A stretch of 64,000 bases of DNA, taken from the IMG/VR virus record IMGVR_UViG_3300027714_002764, positions 62,001 through 126,000 of that record; one strand, given 5' to 3'. Made by a program: the position numbers and the translations under genes. Position 1 is the first letter of the stretch. Each line of letters opens with the position of its first letter. The DNA comes from a virus. This document shows, piece by piece, positions 37,501 to 45,563 of the stretch. The notes beneath the pieces were generated by a model. It made no database searches, was not told the DNA's origin, and worked only from the letters and a program-made list of their open reading frames with translations.

Positions 37501-38050
37501 AGATTGCTACACCTTTAAGACCTTAGGAAACTTTGAACATCCAGATTATATTCCCCAAGAGGATAACTTAAATTTTGCTCTTATTAAAGAAGTTCCATCA
37601 TACTCAGCTCAGAGTCTTTACCTTTCTAATGAATACTTTTCAGTTATATATGGTCTTTACCGAATATTTAACTCTTTTGAACTGGTAATAAATTTTGAAC
37701 CAGAAAAAGATATTATGTCTTGGGGGAGTATTGCAACAAATTATGCAAGTAGTATGGAAGTTAGAGTAGAATCAGACGGTACATTTAAATTTAACCTATA
37801 TCATAAGTTTAAACATAAAGGACAAACTCCTAAAATGGAAGATATACTTAAATGGGAAAGAGATAATGAACACGGAGATTTAAGTTTTCAAGATACTATT
37901 GAACTTCAGGGTAATATAACCTCAGTAGAAGTAGACAAAGTAATTACTAAACCTACAATACATGAAATGTACCGTAAAAAGGATAGACCGGTAACATTAA
38001 CACAGAGTAGAGTACCGCCTATTGAACTACCTAATATCGTAATAGAATAA
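34514..38050 (+). CDS. Multidomain protein with B12-binding-like and radical-SAM domains
   Basis: 1178 residues. Residues about 10-145 resemble a domain with GHILEWKEHWYEIHHQ, of unknown role. Residues about 230-420 look like a Rossmann/methyltransferase-like fold (TIVLPAAGLKFLEPF, GKLIIYDFN), though SAM motifs are not clear. Residues about 531-690 resemble a B12-binding domain (PPYGLSKIVGAARKGG, IIIAGGPA). Residues about 735-960 are radical-SAM with Cys747, Cys751, Cys754 (SRGCVAQCSFCAE). The C-terminal 200 residues are not identified. Cobalamin-dependent radical enzymes often methylate unactivated carbon or rearrange rings; the substrate is unknown. The fusion suggests a multi-step product. 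Confidence 0.75.
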   Translation: MDYIKDTFENTNKIGICIFPADTLTNFDLADKMVDFTKFYIQRLNTICSTPFKIEIHQSIDIGLQRLHEKYDHILFIAAGARIFDSTIIFDINNEINNNPNYMVAGHILEWKEHWYEIHHQFVLVNTENWSKSNKPLYGGWGMNSSILPVIQRSVENFHDDYTPLWIKGTGKEEKQSHSKQGWNILSESIKNNFDVLNWSQKIRNKRTYYYPESNSDKFLECLNNKTTDPSLNINQRKLLALGSNVKDQIWLTNSENMVLSDKHPDRTYNTIVLPAAGLKFLEPFKSNLLRENGKLIIYDFNSKSLEWIKLIKNSTETDIEELIRTFEHRSQFQISGKKVFAYLPEETFTEDFHNNINESYKHFGGIEKTVEYLKAFRAANVEFTTIDLINDPTELTSKIESKNAFINISNIYATDFTNTFVTRKKLKESFYILQRHLPHDTILTGFTPESEYLDEPVFDENELKRTNALENLSGDRDQLIVKHIMKVDKEKKDSLGHASAHIGRPGNVKYHDFEEPVALRDFTPSNGKERLVFTICPSWGVIFPPYGLSKIVGAARKGGYACKVYDLNVQLYHNLLKRTGQDYWASEKFFFWEDKWFFNEYLLKEIEEYLHAAAVKMLSDKPTMIGLSLYTTNANASLVLIEKLKELDPDVIIIAGGPAVATEENMMKTQFAKYVSYFFKGESEESFLEFLDNEVFKETLPLMGKTIGSTDSRLSLDDQAYADFQDYDLTSYLHQDGISIETSRGCVAQCSFCAETYFWKFRSMAPERTVEEMKHHVENYGVKRFWFVDSLVNGNIKSFRQLVDLIIANNLNIGWNSYSRCDGRMDKEFLDTVAKSGCTALSYGVESGSQKVLNDMRKKIQIWEIENNLRDTYNTGTIFTHVNWLIGFPTEEYIDYYHSNILIYNTRNSIHELSPGMGCGPSALSDLQERFAIYDIAWKEKVWDNQFLGDWYTTGYRNTKMTRFIRVKMFHIWMEILNAFTESKVSNSQRHGDIQDCYTFKTLGNFEHPDYIPQEDNLNFALIKEVPSYSAQSLYLSNEYFSVIYGLYRIFNSFELVINFEPEKDIMSWGSIATNYASSMEVRVESDGTFKFNLYHKFKHKGQTPKMEDILKWERDNEHGDLSFQDTIELQGNITSVEVDKVITKPTIHEMYRKKDRPVTLTQSRVPPIELPNIVIE

Positions 38051-38971
38051 ATGAAGGATTTTAAGAATAAGATTTTATTAGTAAATGGATGCAGTCATAC
38101 TGCAGGCTCAGAAATGGAATATGTTTATCAACCAAATTGTTACCATAAAGCATGGCCTAAACACTTAGGAGACCTATTGAAAGTAAAAGAGGTAGTAAAT
38201 ATTGCCCAACCCGGCGCTAGTAATGATACTATCTTCAGAACCACTCAAGATTGGATTATTGATAATGTTATACTAGGAGAAGAAAAAGATTTTGATTCAG
38301 TACCGGAACAAGGTAAAAACGCAGAATCTAGGAAACCGAAATATCTACCAGAAGATATTATTGTAATATTATTTTGGAGTGGTGTAGATAGGTATGAAGT
38401 ATACGTTCCTAAAGACGAAAGTAAACCTGAAGGTCTGGATCAACTTTACCCACATAACTCACTCATATCATTATCACCTGCGTTGGATACTAATCGCTTA
38501 GAAAATTTAACTCCTGAGTATATACTAAATTTAAGTGAATTAAAAAAAGCAAAAGTTATGTTATTTGATAACTTATTCAGTGACTATATTATGCTACAGA
38601 AGATAGTAAGTATGAATCACTGGCTAAAAAGTTTAAATATACAAAAGTATCATGGAAATACTATAAATAGTTTACCCGGTTTTGATTATATTCCTAAAGC
38701 CTATGCTCACCACCCGATTAAAAAAACTTATATAAACCTATTAAGGATGTATAGAGAAGATAGTAAATACCACTATGCATTTTTAGATCACGATAGGTCT
38801 TTTTATGGACATATGAAACAAAACCCAGATATGAAGATTTCTGAACATGCAAAAGATCATCACTACGATGAAAAAGCACATAAACACTGGGCAACAAAAG
38901 TATATGACTTCTGGTTCAATCCTATCTTAACAGAAGATAAAGAAGAACACTACCATAGCAACCAATGTTAA
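38051..38971 (+). CDS. SGNH/GDSL-hydrolase-like protein
   Basis: 306 residues. ILLVNGCSHTAG (Ser17 as nucleophile candidate), NIAQPGASNDTI as block III Asn, and a C-terminal DHHYDEKAHKHW segment carrying the likely His. Same outline as the 1553 gene but longer by 60 residues. May be an esterase, lipase or acyltransferase acting on polysaccharide; last enzyme of the modification island. Immediately follows the large radical-SAM gene, with its ATG at the first base after the stop. Confidence 0.65.
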   Translation: MKDFKNKILLVNGCSHTAGSEMEYVYQPNCYHKAWPKHLGDLLKVKEVVNIAQPGASNDTIFRTTQDWIIDNVILGEEKDFDSVPEQGKNAESRKPKYLPEDIIVILFWSGVDRYEVYVPKDESKPEGLDQLYPHNSLISLSPALDTNRLENLTPEYILNLSELKKAKVMLFDNLFSDYIMLQKIVSMNHWLKSLNIQKYHGNTINSLPGFDYIPKAYAHHPIKKTYINLLRMYREDSKYHYAFLDHDRSFYGHMKQNPDMKISEHAKDHHYDEKAHKHWATKVYDFWFNPILTEDKEEHYHSNQC

Positions 38972-39010
38972 ATAACAAAAGAGTTTTAAACCAATTTAAA
39001 TTAATAAACA

Positions 39011-39262
39011 ATGCCGGATTTTATAGTAAGTAAACCAATAATAGCACAAATCAAACAATTACAGATAGATCAAGGAAAATTACAACAAGATTTCGGTAAC
39101 CTATACGTACAGGAAATTACACTAAAAGAAAGAAAAGAACAAGCTGAAAATATACACAAGCACTTAAAGAATAAAGAGGTGGAATTAGCTGAATTACTAG
39201 AATCGACTTACGGTAAAGGACAGTTAGATTTAGAGAATGGAAAATATAATACTATTGAGTAA
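39011..39262 (+). CDS. Small coiled-coil protein
   Basis: 83 residues. Starts MPDFIVSKPIIAQIKQLQ, followed by a long helix (about 10-70) with heptad-like hydrophobic residues, so a coiled coil. Situated between the SGNH gene and the tail sheath gene; role may be assembly-related. Not recognised. Confidence 0.65.
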   Translation: MPDFIVSKPIIAQIKQLQIDQGKLQQDFGNLYVQEITLKERKEQAENIHKHLKNKEVELAELLESTYGKGQLDLENGKYNTIE

Positions 39263-39282
39263 CTTTTACGCTAATTAAAACA

Positions 39283-39290
39283 TATTTATA
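39283..39290 (+). promoter_or_regulatory. Late-promoter-like box TATTTATA, distal copy before sheath gene
   Basis: CATATTTATATTAG context, 86 bases before the sheath gene ATG. A second copy follows at 39341. Confidence 0.5.
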
Positions 39291-39340
39291 TTAGTAAAAG
39301 AGTCATTAGTTATTTTAGGCTGTTTTCGATATATAGACGA

Positions 39341-39348
39341 TATTTATA
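39341..39348 (+). promoter_or_regulatory. Late-promoter-like box TATTTATA, proximal copy before sheath gene
   Basis: GATATTTATAATAG context, 28 bases before the ATG. The doubled boxes may give high expression of this abundant protein. Confidence 0.55.
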
Positions 39349-39376
39349 ATAGACTCATAATTTTAACATACAAAAC

Positions 39377-41134
39377 ATGGCAGAAGCATTAATCTCACCA
39401 GGTGTACTAGCACGCGAAAACGATGTATCATTTATCGCACCATCCCCAGTAGAAGCTGGAGCAGCGTTCATTGGTCCATCGGTAAAAGGACCCGTAGAAG
39501 TTCCTACACTTGTAACATCATACGGTCAATACCAAAGACTTTTTGGTACGACTCTTAAATCTGGCTCTAATAACTACGAATACCTTACTTCAATTGCAGT
39601 TAAATCTTATTTTAACCAAGGCGGTAACACAGCGGTAATTACTAGAGTAGTAACTGGTTCATTTACATCAGCAACCAATACTACTATAACAGCACAGACA
39701 GCATCAATTACTAACCCTTTTACCTTAACTACTCTAGGTAGAGGTACAATTTACAATGCAGAAGCAGGCACAGGAACAACTCACCAAAATAGTGATGGTT
39801 CATTAGTAACTGGTTCAGCTGACAACCTAAGATGGGAAGTATCTAACGTTAATACTAAAGTAGGTGAATTTAGCCTTATAATTAGACGTGGAGACGATAA
39901 TACAAAAAATAAAATTGTACTAGAAACTTTTAATAACGTTTCTTTAGACCCGAATTCTTCTAATTACATAGAAAGACAAATTGGTAACCAAACACTATCC
40001 AAGACAACAGATGGAGACGGTGCTACTTTTGTAATATCATCAGGAGAATATGTTACAAGATCAAATTATATTAGAGTCGCTTCAGTAGCAAACAAGACAA
40101 TAGATTACTTAGGTAATGACGGACTAACAGTAGGAGTAGCATCTGATGGCTTTTCTTATTCAGGATCTCTACCGTCTAAATCTTCTGGTTCTTTCTTTGG
40201 AGCAACTGGTTTAGAAGCTTCTTCACATAGAGCAATGAAATTTAATGGAGATATATCTAATCTAGATACTCAAGGATTAACAGGTCCTAACTATACAGAT
40301 GCTATTTCAATATTAAACAACAAAGACGAATACGTATTTAACGTTATATCAGCACCAGGTTTAATATATGACTTCGCTACTCACAAAGCACCGATTGATT
40401 CTATTATCTCTTTAGCAGAGACAAGAGGAGATTGTATCGCAGTAGTAGATGTAGAGCAATATGGAGCAACAGTATCCAATGCAACAGCAGCAGCAAATAC
40501 AATTAATAGTTCGTATGCAGCTACTTACTGGCCTTGGTTACAGACTCAATCTGAGTCTGGTAGAAACGTATGGATACCTGCTTCGACAGTTATTCCAGGA
40601 GTATATGCCTTTACAGATGGAGCAGCAGCACCTTGGTTCGCACCAGCAGGTCTTACTAGAGGAGGTATTGGAAATGTTATACAAGCAGAAAGAAAGTTAA
40701 CGAGAACTCAAAGAGATACTCTTTATACAAATAACATTAACCCAATTGCAACGTTCCCAGGATCTGGTATTTCAGTATTCGGTCAAAAGACCTTACAAAA
40801 GAAAAAATCAGCTCTTGATAGAGTAAACGTGAGAAGACTATTAATTTCACTTAAGAAATTTGTAGGAGATGTTTCTAAAACTTTAATATTCGAACAGAAT
40901 ACTATCCAAACTAGAAACGCTTTCTTATCGCAAGTTAATCCTTACTTAGAATCAGTAGTACAAAGACAAGGTCTTTACGCTTTCAGAGTAGTAATGGATG
41001 ACACAAACAACACTGCAGACGTAGTTGACAGAAACCAATTAGTAGGTCAGATATTTATCCAACCAGCTAAGACAGTAGAATACATCGTACTTGACTTTAC
41101 AGTTGAGCCAGGTGGAGCAACTTTTGCAGGATAA
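39377..41134 (+). CDS. gp18: Tail sheath protein (T4 gp18-like)
   Basis: 585 residues, near T4 gp18 (659). N-terminal SPGVLARENDVSF and EAGAAFIGPSVKGPVEVPTLV are typical of contractile sheath proteins. The C-terminal region contains VRRLLISLKKFVGDVSKTLIFEQN and ends with TVEYIVLDFTVEPGGATFAG, the conserved sheath-handshake domain. It forms the contractile tube that drives DNA injection. Positioned directly before the tube gene. The middle part (about 100-300), rich in Ser/Thr/Asn, is probably the protruding domain. Confidence 0.96.
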   Translation: MAEALISPGVLARENDVSFIAPSPVEAGAAFIGPSVKGPVEVPTLVTSYGQYQRLFGTTLKSGSNNYEYLTSIAVKSYFNQGGNTAVITRVVTGSFTSATNTTITAQTASITNPFTLTTLGRGTIYNAEAGTGTTHQNSDGSLVTGSADNLRWEVSNVNTKVGEFSLIIRRGDDNTKNKIVLETFNNVSLDPNSSNYIERQIGNQTLSKTTDGDGATFVISSGEYVTRSNYIRVASVANKTIDYLGNDGLTVGVASDGFSYSGSLPSKSSGSFFGATGLEASSHRAMKFNGDISNLDTQGLTGPNYTDAISILNNKDEYVFNVISAPGLIYDFATHKAPIDSIISLAETRGDCIAVVDVEQYGATVSNATAAANTINSSYAATYWPWLQTQSESGRNVWIPASTVIPGVYAFTDGAAAPWFAPAGLTRGGIGNVIQAERKLTRTQRDTLYTNNINPIATFPGSGISVFGQKTLQKKKSALDRVNVRRLLISLKKFVGDVSKTLIFEQNTIQTRNAFLSQVNPYLESVVQRQGLYAFRVVMDDTNNTADVVDRNQLVGQIFIQPAKTVEYIVLDFTVEPGGATFAG

Positions 41135-41147
41135 TTTAAAACGTGAA

Positions 41148-41155
41148 TATTTATA
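41148..41155 (+). promoter_or_regulatory. Late-promoter-like box TATTTATA before tube gene
   Basis: ATATTTATAATAAAC context, 15 bases before the ATG, within a 36-base gap. Confidence 0.55.
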
Positions 41156-41170
41156 ATAAACGAAAATAAA

Positions 41171-41656
41171 ATGGCAGTATTAGATCCAAACGAAATAATG
41201 TTTAAAGCCTTTGAACCTAAGGTACAGAATAGGTTTGTCATGTATGTAGATGGAATTCCATCTTTCATGATAAAATCTGTAACTGCACCTTCATTTGAGG
41301 ATGAAGAGGTGAAGCTTGATCATATCAACACATATAGAAAAATCCGAGGAAAAAGATCTTGGAATAACATGGACATGACATTATATGATCCTATAACACC
41401 TTCTGGAGCACAAGCAGTAATGGACTGGGCTCGTTTATCTTATGAATCCGTAACAGGAAGAGCAGGATACTCAGATTTCTACAAAAAAGATTTAACATTA
41501 AATCTATTAGGACCTGTAGGTGATATCGTATCAGAATGGATTATTCAAGGAGCGTTTATTACAAACATGCAACAAGGATCGTTTGACTGGGCAAATTCAG
41601 ATGCAGCAGAACTACAGATTACAGTAGCAATGGATTATTGCGTTCTCAACTACTAA
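41171..41656 (+). CDS. gp19: Tail tube protein (T4 gp19-like)
   Basis: 161 residues, very close to T4 gp19 (163). Typical features are PKVQNRFVMYVDGIPSFMIK near the start, then KLDHINTYRKIRGKRSWN, DWARLSYESVTGR and ending in AMDYCVLNY. It polymerises into hexameric rings forming the inner tube. Followed by a terminator, so it can be made in excess relative to downstream genes. Confidence 0.95.
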   Translation: MAVLDPNEIMFKAFEPKVQNRFVMYVDGIPSFMIKSVTAPSFEDEEVKLDHINTYRKIRGKRSWNNMDMTLYDPITPSGAQAVMDWARLSYESVTGRAGYSDFYKKDLTLNLLGPVGDIVSEWIIQGAFITNMQQGSFDWANSDAAELQITVAMDYCVLNY

Positions 41657-41675
41657 ACATTATAGTATTAAAAAT

Positions 41676-41702
41676 AAAGCCCGACTTTTTGTCGGGTTTT
41701 GT
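41676..41702 (+). terminator. Rho-independent terminator after tail tube gene
   Basis: Stem AGCCCGAC/GTCGGGTT (one G-T) with a five-T loop, followed by TTTTGTTGTTTT. Confidence 0.9.
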
Positions 41703-41726
41703 TGTTTTATAAAGTTATTTATCTTA

Positions 41727-41734
41727 TATTTATA
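41727..41734 (+). promoter_or_regulatory. Late-promoter-like box TATTTATA
   Basis: TATATTTATATATAAC context, 29 bases before the gp26-like ATG, just after the tube terminator. Confidence 0.55.
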
Positions 41735-41763
41735 TATAACTATAGTTACACAAAATAAAATTT

Positions 41764-42507
41764 ATGAGCACAGAGACTAAATTCCCAACGGAACAAGTTG
41801 AATTACCTTCAAAAGGCTTATTGTATTCTAAAGACTCACCTTTATCATCCGGAACGATAGAGATGAAGTATATGACTGCAAAAGAAGAAGATATTTTAAC
41901 AAATCAAAACTACATTGAAAAAGGCACAGTAATAGATAAATTATTACAGGCATTAATTGTAGACAAAACTATCGACTACAGTACAATCTTATCAGGAGAT
42001 AAAAATGCACTATTAGTTGCAGCACGTATCTTAGGGTATGGAGCAGAATACGAAATTACTTATGGAGGAGAAAAAGAAACAGTTGATCTTTCTCAATTAG
42101 GACATAAGGACGTAGACCTTTCAAAATTTAAAGATGGTAATAATGAGTTAGAGTATACTTTACCTTCATCAGGTACAGTGATAACCTTTAAGTTACTAAC
42201 TCACGGTGATGAACAAAAGGTAGATGCTGAAGTAAGAGGGTTAAAGAAATTTAACAAAGATGCTTCTCCTGAATTATCTACTAGACTTAAACATACTATT
42301 ACATCAGTTGACGGTAATGGAGATACCAAGGCAGTAAGAGATTTCGTAGATAACTTATTTCTTGCTAGAGACTCAAGATCTTTTAGAAAACATATGGCAG
42401 AAGTATCACCAGACGTCGATCTAACGTTCTACCCAGAGAACGGACCAGAAGGAGGGGTTACAATTCCGATAGGAATTAACTTTCTTTGGCCTGACGCAAC
42501 AATATAG
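41764..42507 (+). CDS. gp26: gp26-like baseplate / tail-assembly protein
   Basis: 247 residues, near T4 gp26 (208). Motifs VELPSKGLLY, EMKYMTAKEEDILTNQNYI and IDKLLQALIV are hallmark segments of the T4_baseplate/gp26 family. It lies between the tube gene and the tape measure, where many tailed phages place tail-assembly chaperones, and its last codons overlap a second reading frame (see 42485). T4 gp26 is assigned to the baseplate hub; a chaperone role is equally compatible with this position. The end ...INFLWPDATI lies at the probable frameshift site. Confidence 0.82.
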   Translation: MSTETKFPTEQVELPSKGLLYSKDSPLSSGTIEMKYMTAKEEDILTNQNYIEKGTVIDKLLQALIVDKTIDYSTILSGDKNALLVAARILGYGAEYEITYGGEKETVDLSQLGHKDVDLSKFKDGNNELEYTLPSSGTVITFKLLTHGDEQKVDAEVRGLKKFNKDASPELSTRLKHTITSVDGNGDTKAVRDFVDNLFLARDSRSFRKHMAEVSPDVDLTFYPENGPEGGVTIPIGINFLWPDATI

Positions 42508-42736
42508 AGTAAACATATTTAATCAAGTTCATGATATAGTATTTCATGGAAAAGGAGGTTACAACTATAACACAATATATAATATGCCCATATGGTTAAG
42601 AAACTTTACTCACAGAAAGATAATTGATTTTTATGAAGCAGAGCAGGAAGCTGCTAAAGGAAAACCAGCTAACAGCACTCCATCAATGGGACCGAATATT
42701 AAAAAACCTTCATATAGTACAAAGGCTCGCAAATAG
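42485..42736 (+). CDS. Frameshift extension of gp26-like gene (tail-assembly chaperone T-like ORF)
   Basis: Open frame offset by +1 from gp26. It is open from 42473 to the TAG at 42734, but there is no ATG, GTG or TTG before ATG 42584. The translated stretch upstream of that ATG looks like real protein (VHDIVFHGKGGYNYNTIYN) and runs without break into MPIWLRNFTHRKIIDFY. It would be a 323-residue fusion if ribosomes slip at TTT-C or CTT-T near 42481-42487. From ATG 42584 alone it would be a 50-residue peptide. The position between tube and tape measure is that of G/GT frameshift pairs. AGGAGG at 42553 is 25 bases before ATG, too far for initiation there. Confidence 0.65.
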   Translation, partial: FGLTQQYRVNIFNQVHDIVFHGKGGYNYNTIYNMPIWLRNFTHRKIIDFYEAEQEAAKGKPANSTPSMGPNIKKPSYSTKARK

Positions 42737-42745
42737 GCGGGCCTT
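42722..42745 (+). terminator. Hairpin overlapping stop of frameshift ORF
   Basis: AAGGCTCGC with GCGGGCCTT (one G-T pair), loop AAATAG, no T-run. Weak terminator or RNA-stability element before the tape measure promoter box. Confidence 0.35.
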
Positions 42746-42748
42746 AAC

Positions 42749-42756
42749 TATTTATA
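42749..42756 (+). promoter_or_regulatory. Late-promoter-like box TATTTATA before tape measure
   Basis: CTATTTATACTATATAG context, 20 bases before the ATG. Confidence 0.5.
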
Positions 42757-42776
42757 CTATATAGAACTACTACCTA

Positions 42777-45563
42777 ATGGCAAAGCAGAACGACGACTTA
42801 AGAGAAAGACAGAAACTTCTCAAAGATTTAAATGCACTTGAGAAAAAGACTGGAGCAGATACCACTAAGATAGGTTCTGATAGAGCTAGATCTCAACAGG
42901 CTATAAATCAAGCTATTAGAGAAGAACGTCGTGAATTAGCTAATCTTGAAGGAACAGCATCATCTCTATTTGAAAGAGTCAAAGCAATAGCATCAGAATT
43001 TAAAGGTCAAACAACAGAATTAGGAAGAAGTAGGTCTGCAATGAGACAGATTACTAATGCTGCTGAGAAACTAAAAGATGTTGAATCTGGATCCGCTGAT
43101 ATGAGCCTAATTCAATTGCAGAGTCTTAAGCAAAAAATAGTATTACAAGATGCGCATGCTGCTTCCGCTGCCGTCAACATTATCTCCCAAACCACCGGTG
43201 TAAATTTAACAAAACAGTTAAATAATCTAAAATCAGACGGCAATTCTCATAATCATGATTCTGCATTAGACGCAATAATGAATCTAAAGGCATTAAAAGA
43301 CTCGTCTGATGAGACAAGAGCACTTATAGCACTAGAGATATCTAGAAGAGGTATAGGAACAGACAATGTTGATATAACCCAAGAATTACTTAATAAGACA
43401 GAAGAACAAATACAGTTACAACTACGAATTAATAAAGCAATGGGATTATCCGGTGCTGCATTAGAAGGAGTAGGAGGACTGATGACTAAATTAGGTATTT
43501 CTTCTTCACAAGTACAGGATATACTAAAGGAGACAACTGAAGAAATGCGAGAAGCAGCTAAAGAGGGAAGTAGACTTCAAGTTGCTTTGATAGGTGCAAA
43601 AGGAGCTGCAAAAGCAATAGGAGCTGCATTAACAGACCCAGTAGTCATCTTAGGTAATATATTAAAAGCATTTTTAGCAGTAAATAAGGCACAGACAGAC
43701 TTTCAAAGACAAACAGGTAGAACTGATACTAATTTTGCAAGTCTTAACACTAACTTAGCATCAGCTGCTCAAACACTAGAATTATCAGCCGAGGCAACTA
43801 GAAAATTAGGAATGCTTAGTACGTCTGTATTTTCTAAAGAAGATCTAAGTAGGTTAGCTGAAGCAAAAAATCTTTTAGGGTTAAGCAGCGATGAAGCTAT
43901 TCAAATAGGCAGACTAAGTAAAACATTTGGAGGAAACGTAGGTACATTTAACGACAACATATATAACTCTGTTTCAGCATTCAATACATTAAATGATTCA
44001 ATTGTTAGTCCACACGAGGTAATGAAAGACGTACTAAACGTAAGTGACGATATAGCTTTATCATTAGGCAATAGCCCTACTGCACTTTCAGAAGCAGCAG
44101 CAGCAGCACGTAAATTAGGTATAGATTTATCTAAAGTTAATAGTATAGCAGATAAATTAATGGACTTTGAATCTTCTATAGAAAGTGAATTAGAAGCTCA
44201 ACTATTAACAGGTAAACATATAAGATTAGGTAAAGCTAGAGAACTAGCATTAAATAATGATTTAGCAGGATTAGCACAAGAACTAAGCAAACAAGGAGCA
44301 TCAGCACTAGAGTTTGCTAATATGAATAGAATACAACAAAATGCTATTTCTGAAGCAATGGGAATGAGTAAACAGGAAATGGCTGAAATGCTAATTAACC
44401 AGTCTCAAGGATTAAACTTAACAAAGAAACAAAAAGCAGCTGCAAGAGGAATAACAATTGAAGCTTCAGAAGCTTTAGATGTACAGACTAAGTTAAATTT
44501 AATGGTTTCTAAATTAGCACAATCTTTTTCACCTGTTCTAGAGGTACTTATTCCTATTGTAGATGTACTCGGGTCGATTGTAAAACCTTTAGCTTATGCA
44601 ATAGCTAAATCTATTGAATTTATAGATAGTTTTGCAAAAGGCTTTGGAGGACCTGTAGTAGGTGCAGTACTACTCTTTGGAAGATCTTTAATTATGTTGC
44701 CTTTTAAAGCGGTAGGATTCCTTTTTACTAAATTAGCAGGAGGAATCTCTCTGTTTTCCAAAAAAATTATAGCAGGAACAGCAAACCTACTCGGATACTC
44801 AGCAGCACAAACCACAGCAACCACCTCGTCAAGATTATTCGGATCATCATTCGCCTTATCTGCTCAAGCAATCGCAGCAGGTTTAGCGGTATTTGCCAAC
44901 CCTGCAACTGCAGCTGGTGTAGGTGTGATAGCCTTAGGAATTATAGGAATTGGACTTGGATTAAGAGCAGCCGCACCCGCTATCGAAGCATTCGGTACAA
45001 TAATCACATCTGTATTTAACGGTATTGCAACAATAATTCCGTTAGTAGCAAAAGAGTTTCATACCTTCTTAGATGGAATGACACTAGATAAATTAGGATT
45101 TCTCTACGCATTAGGACCGGCACTCATAGTAGCAGGATCAGGATTAGCGTTATTTGCAGGTCAATTACTTCTAGCTGCACCTTTGTTATACCTATCTTTA
45201 CCTTTATTAAAATCTATTTCTACGTTAGCTCCCGACTTACTAAGTGTTGGAACATCATTAACTACTATAGCAGCAGGTATAGGACTAGTTGCTTCAGCAT
45301 TAAATAAATTAGATACTGAAAAATTAGATGAATTACAAGATCTAGTTATAACCACAGCATTCGCCGCACCAATGGTGGCAGCAACAGGAGCAATAACAGA
45401 TTTAATAACAGGTATTACAGGAGATAATGAAGAAACTAGTAATAATAATGTTATAAAAGAACTGCAGCAACTTAAAGCAGTCATGAAAAATAAAAGTTTT
45501 GATGTGTACTTAGATGGAGATAAAGTCCAAGCAGCATTAGCTAAAAATCCAGGACTAGGGTAG
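42777..45563 (+). CDS. Tail tape measure protein
   Basis: 928 residues, by far the longest protein of the tail block. First 350 residues are charged helices with coiled-coil character; residues about 610-840 contain long hydrophobic segments (for example AVLLFGRSLIMLPFKAVGFLF, cut short here; GLAVFANPATAAGVGVIAL; ALIVAGSGLALFAG). Such helical length with central membrane-like segments is the pattern of tape measure proteins, which set tail length and help DNA cross the inner membrane. Much longer than T4 gp29 (590). Located just after the chaperone-like genes. Confidence 0.82.
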   Translation: MAKQNDDLRERQKLLKDLNALEKKTGADTTKIGSDRARSQQAINQAIREERRELANLEGTASSLFERVKAIASEFKGQTTELGRSRSAMRQITNAAEKLKDVESGSADMSLIQLQSLKQKIVLQDAHAASAAVNIISQTTGVNLTKQLNNLKSDGNSHNHDSALDAIMNLKALKDSSDETRALIALEISRRGIGTDNVDITQELLNKTEEQIQLQLRINKAMGLSGAALEGVGGLMTKLGISSSQVQDILKETTEEMREAAKEGSRLQVALIGAKGAAKAIGAALTDPVVILGNILKAFLAVNKAQTDFQRQTGRTDTNFASLNTNLASAAQTLELSAEATRKLGMLSTSVFSKEDLSRLAEAKNLLGLSSDEAIQIGRLSKTFGGNVGTFNDNIYNSVSAFNTLNDSIVSPHEVMKDVLNVSDDIALSLGNSPTALSEAAAAARKLGIDLSKVNSIADKLMDFESSIESELEAQLLTGKHIRLGKARELALNNDLAGLAQELSKQGASALEFANMNRIQQNAISEAMGMSKQEMAEMLINQSQGLNLTKKQKAAARGITIEASEALDVQTKLNLMVSKLAQSFSPVLEVLIPIVDVLGSIVKPLAYAIAKSIEFIDSFAKGFGGPVVGAVLLFGRSLIMLPFKAVGFLFTKLAGGISLFSKKIIAGTANLLGYSAAQTTATTSSRLFGSSFALSAQAIAAGLAVFANPATAAGVGVIALGIIGIGLGLRAAAPAIEAFGTIITSVFNGIATIIPLVAKEFHTFLDGMTLDKLGFLYALGPALIVAGSGLALFAGQLLLAAPLLYLSLPLLKSISTLAPDLLSVGTSLTTIAAGIGLVASALNKLDTEKLDELQDLVITTAFAAPMVAATGAITDLITGITGDNEETSNNNVIKELQQLKAVMKNKSFDVYLDGDKVQAALAKNPGLG

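Noticed and set aside
42553-42558. AGGAGG Shine-Dalgarno-like site
   Set aside because: 25 bases before the nearest ATG, too far to initiate there; it falls inside the frame-2 coding sequence.
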